Shown one piece after another: positions 6,384 through 11,930 of a stretch of 11,930 nt of DNA (the stretch's first letter is position 1; the number at the start of each line of letters is the position of its first letter). Under the pieces are notes generated by a model that saw only the letters and a list, made by a program, of their open reading frames with translations, had not been told where the DNA came from and did no database searches. Source of the DNA: Phenylobacterium sp. (GTDB lineage: Bacteria > Pseudomonadota > Alphaproteobacteria > Caulobacterales > Caulobacteraceae); assembly GCA_028698405.1 (NCBI GenBank), contig JAQVDF010000016.1:1-11930 (forward strand). Direction: 5' to 3'. The translations under genes were made by a program, and so were the position numbers.

Positions 6384-6875
6384 GTGCGGGCGCGCTCGCT
6401 CCTCGCTCTCGCCGCCGTCGGGCTCGCGCTGAGCGGCTGCGGCTTCCAGCCGCTCTACGGACAGCCCGGCGTCGCCGGCGGCCTGGCCGCGGTGCAAGTG
6501 TACGCCCCCGAGGGCCGCGCCGGCCACCTGCTGCGCGAGCATCTGGACGACGCCCTGGCCAGCCGGCCGGGCGCCCCCGCCGACTACCGCATCGATCTGG
6601 CCTATTCGGAGGTGCGCTATCCGCGCGGCCTGCGGGTCGACAACGTTGCGACCCGGTACGAATATGTGCTGACGGCCGACTACACCCTCCGCGAGCTACC
6701 CTCGATGACGCCGCTGAAGAACGGTCGGGCGCGGGTGACCCTCACCTACGATTCCGCCGATCAGCCCTACGCATCGATCGCCGCCCAGCAGGACGCCCAG
6801 GATCGCGCCGCGCAGGAGGCGGCGCGCCGGATCCAGCTCGAGCTCGCCGCCTGGCTGGCTGCCCGGAAGGGCTGA
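6384..6875 (+). CDS. lptE: LPS-assembly lipoprotein LptE
   Basis: A 163-residue outer-membrane lipoprotein that plugs the LptD barrel and helps deliver lipopolysaccharide to the cell surface. Residues 1-18 are a lipoprotein signal with lipobox LSGC and acylated C19, followed by the LptE signature GCGFQPLYG. The rest has alternating strands and helices expected for the family (YRIDLAYSEVRYPRG, NVATRYEYVLTADYTL, ARVTLTYDSADQPYASIAAQQDA) and an Ala-rich C-terminal helix. The start is GTG at 6384, 3 bp after the leuS stop, placing the signal peptide right at the N-terminus; no upstream alternative fits. Translational coupling to leuS is likely. The alphaproteobacterial order leuS-lptE-holA supports the call. 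Confidence 0.92.
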   Translation: MRARSLLALAAVGLALSGCGFQPLYGQPGVAGGLAAVQVYAPEGRAGHLLREHLDDALASRPGAPADYRIDLAYSEVRYPRGLRVDNVATRYEYVLTADYTLRELPSMTPLKNGRARVTLTYDSADQPYASIAAQQDAQDRAAQEAARRIQLELAAWLAARKG

Positions 6876-6879
6876 GCCG

Positions 6880-7926
6880 ATGGAGCTGAAGCGCCGCCCC
6901 GACGTGGAGCGCTTCCTGAAGTCGCCGGACAAGGACGTGCGTTGCGCCTTGATCTACGGCCCCGACGCCGGCGTGGTGCGGGAACGCGCGGCCCAGCTGG
7001 CCGCCGCCGCGACCGAGCGGCCGGACGATCCCTTCGATGTCGCCCTGATGACCGACGCCGACCTCGACGGCGATGGCGCGTCCCTGGAGGGCGAGCTCTC
7101 CGCCCAGTCGATGATGGGCGGCCGCCGGCTGGTCCGGCTGCGGCTGAGCGCCGAGAAGCTCGAGAAGATGGTGGCCGAGGCGCTGAGCGCACACGCCGGA
7201 GGCCAGTTCAATCCGGACGCCTTCTTCCTCGTCGAGGCCGGGACCCTCGGCAAACGCTCGCCGCTGCGCAGCGCCGCCGAGACGGCCAAGGCCGCCGTCG
7301 CCATCCCCTGCTACGAAGACGAGCCCGGCGACATCGCCCGGCTGGTGCGCGAGGCGCTCGCCAAGGACAACGTCGGGCTGAACAACGAGGCGCTGGGGAT
7401 CTTTGTCGCCCGCCTGCCCAAGGAACGCGGCGTCGCGCGCCGGGAGATCGAACGGCTGGCCCTCTACCTCGGCCCCGGCAGCGGTCGCATCGCGGCGCCC
7501 CAGGACCTGGAGGACTTCCTCGGCGTCGAGCCGGAATCCTCGCTGTTTGACGCGGCGGCCGACGCCTTCGGCGGACGCCTCGCCGAGGCCCAGGCGGGCC
7601 TGCGGCGGGCCGCCCAGGAGGGCGAGGCCGGCCCGGCGGCGGTGCGCGCCATCGGCATGCACCTCGGCCGCCTCAGGCGCACCCTGACGCTCGTGCAGAG
7701 CGGCGCGGGCGTGCAGGAAGCGGCCAAGGCTTCCGGCGTGTTCTGGAAGCAGGAGCGCGAGTTCCTGCGTCAGGCCCGCGCCTGGTCCCTGGCCGAGCTC
7801 GACCGCATACAGCCGGAGGTTCTGTCCGCCGACCGGGCCTGCAAGTCGTCGGGCGCCCCCGACCACCTGATCGCCGAGCGGCTGGCCCTGACCATCGCCA
7901 GCCGGGCCCGCCGGCTAGGGCTCTGA
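6880..7926 (+). CDS. holA: DNA polymerase III subunit delta
   Basis: A 348-residue clamp-loader delta subunit, which opens the beta sliding clamp during replication. The N-terminal AAA+-like domain shows CALIYGPDAGVVRERAAQL, DPFDVALMTDADL and LSAQSMMGGRRLVRLR; like other delta subunits it lacks a working Walker A lysine. The middle has NNEALGIFVARLPKERGVARREIERLALYLG and ITAxxDLEDF-type sequence (IAAPQDLEDFLG), and the C-terminal collar domain ends with DHLIAERLALTIASRARR. Length matches the family (about 340). ATG 6880 is 4 bp after the lptE stop, so the two are probably translationally coupled. It is last in the operon, followed by a 120-bp gap. Confidence 0.95.
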   Translation: MELKRRPDVERFLKSPDKDVRCALIYGPDAGVVRERAAQLAAAATERPDDPFDVALMTDADLDGDGASLEGELSAQSMMGGRRLVRLRLSAEKLEKMVAEALSAHAGGQFNPDAFFLVEAGTLGKRSPLRSAAETAKAAVAIPCYEDEPGDIARLVREALAKDNVGLNNEALGIFVARLPKERGVARREIERLALYLGPGSGRIAAPQDLEDFLGVEPESSLFDAAADAFGGRLAEAQAGLRRAAQEGEAGPAAVRAIGMHLGRLRRTLTLVQSGAGVQEAAKASGVFWKQEREFLRQARAWSLAELDRIQPEVLSADRACKSSGAPDHLIAERLALTIASRARRLGL

Positions 7927-7980
7927 TCGAGCGCCGGAATCACGCAGCCAGGCGACGCTGTGCGCGTTGATGCCAATGCC

Positions 7981-8009
7981 CCGCCCGCGCATCCGCGGTG
8001 GGCGGGCGG
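7981..8009. other. GC-rich hairpin downstream of holA
   Basis: An 8-bp perfect stem (CCGCCCGC at 7981-7988 with GCGGGCGG at 8002-8009) encloses a 13-nt loop that can extend by three or four pairs. It sits between the holA stop (7926) and the kinase start (8047). It is not followed by a T-tract, so it may be a Rho-independent-like pause, an mRNA stabiliser, or part of the kinase leader. The rest of 7927-8046 shows no gene and no promoter I can defend. Confidence 0.35.
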
Positions 8010-8046
8010 AGGCGCGGCGGTCAAGTTGGACATCGGGGCGTCAGCG

Positions 8047-10782
8047 ATGAGCGGAGGAGACGCGGCCGCGCCCCGCGCGCCGGTCGCCGCGGGCGATACG
8101 GCCCGGCTGTTCACATCCCACGACTGGAACGGCTCGGCCCTCGGCGCGCCGGAAGCCTGGCCGGCGTCGCTGCGCGCCGTGCGCGACCTGATCCTCGCGT
8201 CGCGATTTCCGATGTTCGCCGCGTGGGGGCCCGACCTCGTTCTGCTCTACAACGACGCCTACGCCGACATCCTGGGCGCCAAGCACCCGGCGGCGTTCGG
8301 CGCGAGGTTCGACGAGGTCTGGCGTGAGATCTGGCCCGACATAGAACCCCTGGTGGCGAGCGCGCTGGCGGGGCATGCCACCTACCGGGCCGACATGCCG
8401 CTGACCATGAACCGGCGCGGCTACGACGAGCAGACGTGGTTCACCTTCTCCTACTCTCCGATCACCGACGACGCCGGACGGGTGGCAGGCATGTTCTGCG
8501 CCTGCACCGAGACCACCGCCACCGTGCTGGCCGAGCAACGCCAGGCCTTCCAGCTGCGACTGGACGAGGCCATCCGCAGGCTGTCGCTGCCGCGCGAGAT
8601 CATGGAGACGGCGGTGCGGATCCTCGGCGAGGCGCTTGGCGCCGATCGGGTCGGCTATGGCCAGGTACGATCGGACGGCGAGAGCGTCGTCTTCGAGTCC
8701 TGCTATGCGGCCGGACTGCCGCCGCTGCTGGGCGAATACCCGCTGGACGGCTTCGGAGCCGGTCTCGTGGCGGGCCTTGGGGCCGGCCTGACAGAATCCT
8801 GCGACGACGTCCTGGCTGACCCCGGCCAGTCCGCGTGGATCTCGACCGCCTTGGGGACCCGGGCCTATGTGGCGGCCCCGCTCGTCCGCGGGGGGCGGCT
8901 CCGCACCACGCTCTATGTCAATTTCCGTGAGCCGCACCGATGGCGCCCCGACGAGATCGAGCTCGCCGAACTCGTCGCCGCGCGGACCTGGGATGCGGTG
9001 GAGCGGGCTCGCGCCGAAGCCGCAGTGCGCGAGAGCGAGATGCGCTTCCGCACGCTGGCCGACCTCAGCCCCGACGCCATCCTGATCAGCCAGGACGACG
9101 CCCTGGTCTACGCCAACGCCGCGGCCTTGCGGCTGCACGGCGTCGAGGACCCGTCCGAACTGGTCGGCAAGTCGCCGCTGCACTTCATCGCCGCCCGCCA
9201 CCACGAGCGGATTCGCGACCGCGCCCGGCGGCTCTGGGCGGGCGAGACGGCGCCTCCGCTGGCTCTGGAGATCGTCCGCAGCGACGGCGAGCGACTGATC
9301 ACCGAGATCAGCGCCGCCCTGATCTCGTGGGACGGCCGCCCAGCGATCGAGGTTCTGCTTCGCGACATCAGCCGCCGGCGGATGGCCGAGGCGGCACTGC
9401 GGGAGAGCGAGGCGCGCTTCCGCAACGTCGCCGAACACGCGCCGATGATGATGTGGGTGACCGACGCCGACGGCCGCTGCAGCTACCTGAACAGTCGCTG
9501 GTACGCCTTCACCGGCCAGGCTCCGTCGGAGGCGCTGGGATTTGGCTGGCTCGACGCGATCCACCCGGACGACCGCCCGGCCGTCTCGTCCGCCTTCCGG
9601 GAGGCCAATTCGGCCCGTCAACCCTGGCGGATGGAGTACCGGCTGCGGCGGCGCGACGGGGCCTGGCGCTGGGTGGACGACTCCGCCGCCCCGCGATTCG
9701 ACGACGGCGGACGCTTCCTTGGCTACGTGGGCTCCGTGGTCGACGTGCAGGAGGACTGGGAGGCCAAGGAGAAGATCCGCGAGAGCGAAGAGCGTCTCAG
9801 GGCCCTGATGGACGCCATGCCCGCCTTCGTCTGGCTGGCGACGCCGGACGGGAAGATGAGCTACTTCAACGACCTATGGTACGATTTCACCGGCCAGACC
9901 CCGGACGAGTCGCTACCTGACGGCTGGGTCGCCGCGCTGCATCCGGACGATGTCCCGCGGGCGGACGCAGCCTGGGAAGCTTCGCGGCGGGCGGGCGCGG
10001 ACTTCCAGATCGAGATGCGTTACCGGAGTCGAGACGGCGCCTACCGCTGGCACGTGGTGCGCGCCAAGCCGGTGCGGGACGCGAGCGGCGCAGTGACGAC
10101 TTGGCTGGGCGTGTCGTTCGACACCCACGAACTCCGGCTGGCGGCCGAGCACCAGGCGCTGCTGATCAACGAGCTGAACCACCGGGTGAAGAATACGCTG
10201 GCGACCGTGCAGGCAATGGCGGCCCAGATGGTCCGCGGCGAACGCACGCCGGAGGAGGCGCACGAGGCCTTCACGGGCCGCCTGCTGGCCCTCTCCGCGG
10301 CGCACAACGTGCTGACCGAACAGCGCTGGGCGGGCGCCGACCTGCGCGACGTCGTATCGGGCGCCGTCGAGACCTTCGGCGAGAACCGCGGGAGATTTCA
10401 GATTTCCGGCCCCTCGGTCTGGCTGCCGGCCAAGACGGCGCTGGCCATCGCGATGGCGCTGCACGAGCTGGGCACGAACGCCATCAAGTACGGCGCGCTG
10501 AGCGTGCCCGAAGGGCGTGTGGCGTTGGGCTGGACCGCGTCGGCGGGTGACGATGCGATCCGCCTCGGCCTGGAGTGGCGCGAGATGGGCGGACCGATGG
10601 TCAGCGCGCCCGTACGCCGCGGCTTCGGTTCGCGGCTGCTGGAGCGGGGGCTGGCGGCCGAACTCGGCGGCCCCGTGCGGCTCGCTTTCCACCCTGAAGG
10701 GCTGGTCTGCACTCTGGAAGCGGCGATCCCCGGCGCCGGCTCTGTAGTCGCCGCCTGGCAGCCTCCGCCGGCTAGCGGGTGA
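8047..10782 (+). CDS. HWE-family multi-sensor histidine kinase (PAS-GAF-PAS-PAS-PAS)
   Basis: A 911-residue soluble sensor kinase; no membrane segment is visible. Order by residue: PAS-like domain 1-150 (HDWNGSALGAPEAWPASLR), GAF about 165-320, PAS 332-450, PAS 456-575 and PAS 582-700, with helical RESE linkers between modules. The HWE core follows: phospho-acceptor H712 in LINELNHRVKNTLATVQAM, the HWE-type N box HELGTNAIKYG (H806, N811) and the WxE motif W844-E846 (LEWREMGGP). HWE kinases serve alphaproteobacterial light, stress and unknown signals. The GAF lacks a recognisable bilin-binding Cys motif and no PAS shows the LOV Cys signature, so the signal is unknown. No receiver or PhyR-like partner is in the window. 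I use ATG 8047; a GTG at 7960 adds 29 residues of non-family sequence. Its stop overlaps the parB stop by 11 bp. Confidence 0.93.
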   Translation: MSGGDAAAPRAPVAAGDTARLFTSHDWNGSALGAPEAWPASLRAVRDLILASRFPMFAAWGPDLVLLYNDAYADILGAKHPAAFGARFDEVWREIWPDIEPLVASALAGHATYRADMPLTMNRRGYDEQTWFTFSYSPITDDAGRVAGMFCACTETTATVLAEQRQAFQLRLDEAIRRLSLPREIMETAVRILGEALGADRVGYGQVRSDGESVVFESCYAAGLPPLLGEYPLDGFGAGLVAGLGAGLTESCDDVLADPGQSAWISTALGTRAYVAAPLVRGGRLRTTLYVNFREPHRWRPDEIELAELVAARTWDAVERARAEAAVRESEMRFRTLADLSPDAILISQDDALVYANAAALRLHGVEDPSELVGKSPLHFIAARHHERIRDRARRLWAGETAPPLALEIVRSDGERLITEISAALISWDGRPAIEVLLRDISRRRMAEAALRESEARFRNVAEHAPMMMWVTDADGRCSYLNSRWYAFTGQAPSEALGFGWLDAIHPDDRPAVSSAFREANSARQPWRMEYRLRRRDGAWRWVDDSAAPRFDDGGRFLGYVGSVVDVQEDWEAKEKIRESEERLRALMDAMPAFVWLATPDGKMSYFNDLWYDFTGQTPDESLPDGWVAALHPDDVPRADAAWEASRRAGADFQIEMRYRSRDGAYRWHVVRAKPVRDASGAVTTWLGVSFDTHELRLAAEHQALLINELNHRVKNTLATVQAMAAQMVRGERTPEEAHEAFTGRLLALSAAHNVLTEQRWAGADLRDVVSGAVETFGENRGRFQISGPSVWLPAKTALAIAMALHELGTNAIKYGALSVPEGRVALGWTASAGDDAIRLGLEWREMGGPMVSAPVRRGFGSRLLERGLAAELGGPVRLAFHPEGLVCTLEAAIPGAGSVVAAWQPPPASG

Positions 10783-11644
10783 GCCGCCGGCAAACGTCGT
10801 CGAGCTGCTCGAGAGTTTCGTACCGGATGGTAATCATCCCTGTCCCGCCGCGATCGTCGATGGAGACCTCGAGGCCCAGCACGTCGGCGAGATCGTTTTC
10901 CAGCGCCATGGTGTCGACGTCCTTGGTTCTGCGCTTGCCCTTGGTGCGCGGCGACTTGCCTGGCGCGCCGCGACTCAGCGCTTCGGCCTCGCGCACCGAC
11001 AGTCCCTTGGCGATGATCTGCTCGGCCAGCGCCTCGGCGTTGGGGGCGGTGGCGATCGCCCGGGCGTGACCGGCGGACAGCCGCCCCTCAAGCAGATGGG
11101 TCCGCACGCCCTCGGGCAGGCTGAGCAGGCGCAGGGTGTTGGCCACGTGGCTGCGGCTCTTGCCGACCGCCTCGGCGACCGCGTCCTGGGTTCGTCCGAA
11201 GCGGTCCATGAGCTGCTTGTAGGCCGTCGCCTCTTCGATCGGCGACAGGTCGGCCCGCTGGACGTTCTCGATGACGCCGATCTCGAGCACCTGCATGTCG
11301 GTGAGCTCGCGCACCAGCACCGGCACGGCGGCCAGCCCCGCCCGCTGGGCGGCGCGCCAGCGCCGTTCGCCCGCGACGATCTCGTAGCGTCCCTGTCCCT
11401 TCGGCCGGACCAGGATCGGCTGCAGGATGCCCTTGTCGCGGATCGAGGCGGCCAGCTCCTCGAGCTGCTCCTTGGGAAACACCCAGCGGGGCTGGTCCGG
11501 ATTCCGATCCAGGAACTCGATGGGGATCTCGCTCACGGCCGCGCCGGGCGGCGCCTGAGGCGGCGGGGCCTCCGGCGGACGCACGTCCTCTTCGCCGAGC
11601 AGCGCCGACAGTCCGCGGCCGAGGCCTCTGCGGTGTTCCGCCAT
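10772..11644 (-). CDS. parB: Chromosome-partitioning protein ParB
   Basis: A 290-residue CTP-dependent DNA clamp that loads at parS sites near the origin and works with ParA to segregate chromosomes. The N-terminus GLGRGLSALLGE (about 7-18) is the ParA-stimulating tail. After a Pro-rich linker come the CTPase motifs, including GERRWRA (92-98) and ENVQRADLSPIEEA (126-139). The helix-turn-helix is near 151-172 (RTQDAVAEAVGKSRSHVANT), and a C-terminal dimerisation domain ends with LDDVCRRLTR. ATG 11644 is chosen because GGAGGAGGG lies about 7 nt upstream and the conserved tail begins right there. It is 17 bp downstream of the parA stop, so one operon. Its stop at 10772-10774 lies inside the end of the convergent kinase gene. 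Confidence 0.97.
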   Translation of the reverse strand: MAEHRRGLGRGLSALLGEEDVRPPEAPPPQAPPGAAVSEIPIEFLDRNPDQPRWVFPKEQLEELAASIRDKGILQPILVRPKGQGRYEIVAGERRWRAAQRAGLAAVPVLVRELTDMQVLEIGVIENVQRADLSPIEEATAYKQLMDRFGRTQDAVAEAVGKSRSHVANTLRLLSLPEGVRTHLLEGRLSAGHARAIATAPNAEALAEQIIAKGLSVREAEALSRGAPGKSPRTKGKRRTKDVDTMALENDLADVLGLEVSIDDRGGTGMITIRYETLEQLDDVCRRLTR

Positions 11645-11661
11645 GACGCGCCCTCCTCCCC

Positions 11662-11930
11662 CTACGCCGCCTGGGCGCGACGTTCGCGCTCGCGCGCGAC
11701 GACTTCCCGGGCCAGCTTCAGATAGGCTTGGCTGCCCGCACACTTCAGGTCGTAGACCAGCACCGGCTTGCCGAACGAGGGCGCCTCCGAGACCCGCACG
11801 TTGCGCGGAATGACCGTGTCGTAGACGGTGCCGCCGAAGTGCGAGCGCACGTCCCGCCCCACCTGCTCGGACAGGCTGTTGCGGCGGTCGTACATGGTCA
11901 GCACGATGCCCTGGATCTCCAGCGACGGGT
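11662..11930 (-). CDS. parA: Chromosome-partitioning ATPase ParA, C-terminal part (partial)
   Basis: The last 89 residues of a chromosomal ParA/Soj ATPase, which binds nucleoid DNA and forms the gradient that pulls ParB-parS complexes. The frame runs off the window edge. Family sequence includes EIQGIVLTMYDRRNSLSEQV, VIPRNVRVSEAPSFGKPVL and DLKCAGSQAYLKLAREVV; the Walker A and B motifs lie outside. An internal ATG at 11904 (MYDRRN) is not the start, since the conserved sequence continues upstream to the edge. It is directly upstream of parB on the same strand, as in most alphaproteobacteria. This sets the window next to the origin region; rsmG and mnmG would be expected just beyond 11930. Confidence 0.95.
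   Translation of the reverse strand, partial: PSLEIQGIVLTMYDRRNSLSEQVGRDVRSHFGGTVYDTVIPRNVRVSEAPSFGKPVLVYDLKCAGSQAYLKLAREVVARERERRAQAA

Noticed and set aside
4470..6542. 690-residue open frame on the minus strand inside leuS
   Set aside because: Antisense to a complete LeuRS with all signature motifs; no recognisable domain of its own.
7936..7968. GGAAT ... CGTT as a general-stress (EcfG-type) promoter before the kinase
   Set aside because: The spacer is 24 bp instead of about 16-17 and the first element is not GGAAC.
7960..8046. GTG start giving a 940-residue kinase
   Set aside because: The added 29 residues span the GC hairpin and do not resemble the N-terminus of the family; ATG 8047 sits right before the first conserved domain.
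8041..9621. 526-residue minus-strand open frame inside the kinase gene
   Set aside because: Shadow of the HWE kinase, low complexity, no motifs.
11144..11149. CACGTG core inside parB as a possible parS site
   Set aside because: The flanks do not match the TGTTTCACGTGAAACA consensus on either side. Other CACGTG cores, in leuS and the kinase, fail likewise. True parS sites probably lie outside the window.

Overview
This looks like an ordinary, vertically inherited stretch of core chromosome from an alphaproteobacterium of the Caulobacteraceae (Caulobacter/Phenylobacterium type). The reasons are very high GC, strong G/C bias at third codon positions, and the gene set: an OmpR-type regulator resembling CenR, a NtrZ-like periplasmic protein, DUF3576-leuS-lptE-holA, and parAB. 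Because parA and parB are present, the window probably lies near the chromosomal replication origin. No phage, transposase, CRISPR or tRNA/rRNA gene was seen.

Layout. 1-281 (+): 3' end of an exonuclease III family gene. 282-377: a long imperfect hairpin between convergent genes. 378-1793 (-): yggS then cenR, one transcription unit in that order. 1873-2400 (+): a short ThiE-like TIM-barrel protein, divergent from yggS. 2401-2661: a mosaic of palindromes that looks like an interspersed intergenic repeat, between convergent genes. 2662-3054 (-): small exported NtrZ-like protein with a GTG start. 3055-3313: divergent regulatory gap. 3314-7926 (+): tight operon of DUF3576 lipoprotein, leuS, lptE and holA, with gaps of 10, 3 and 4 bp. 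8047-10782 (+): large soluble HWE-family sensor kinase. 10772-11644 (-): parB. 11662-11930 (-): 3' end of parA, upstream of parB in the same operon.

How the genes relate. Several act on or watch the cell envelope: the CenR-like regulator, the NtrZ-like protein (known in Caulobacter as a modulator of the NtrY-NtrX system), the LPS-assembly lipoprotein LptE, and a DUF3576 lipoprotein. Others are core information genes: LeuRS, the delta subunit of the clamp loader, and the ParABS segregation proteins. The HWE kinase has no receiver-domain partner in the window, and its 3' end overlaps the 3' end of parB by 11 bp on the opposite strand.

I do not see a previously undescribed multi-gene system. 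The points most worth a second look are the ThiE-like protein that has lost the usual ThiE catalytic motifs, the kinase/parB overlap, the OMP-like C-terminus of the NtrZ-like protein, and the palindromic elements. Gene names for CenR and NtrZ rest on recalled family sequence and genomic position, not on a search.
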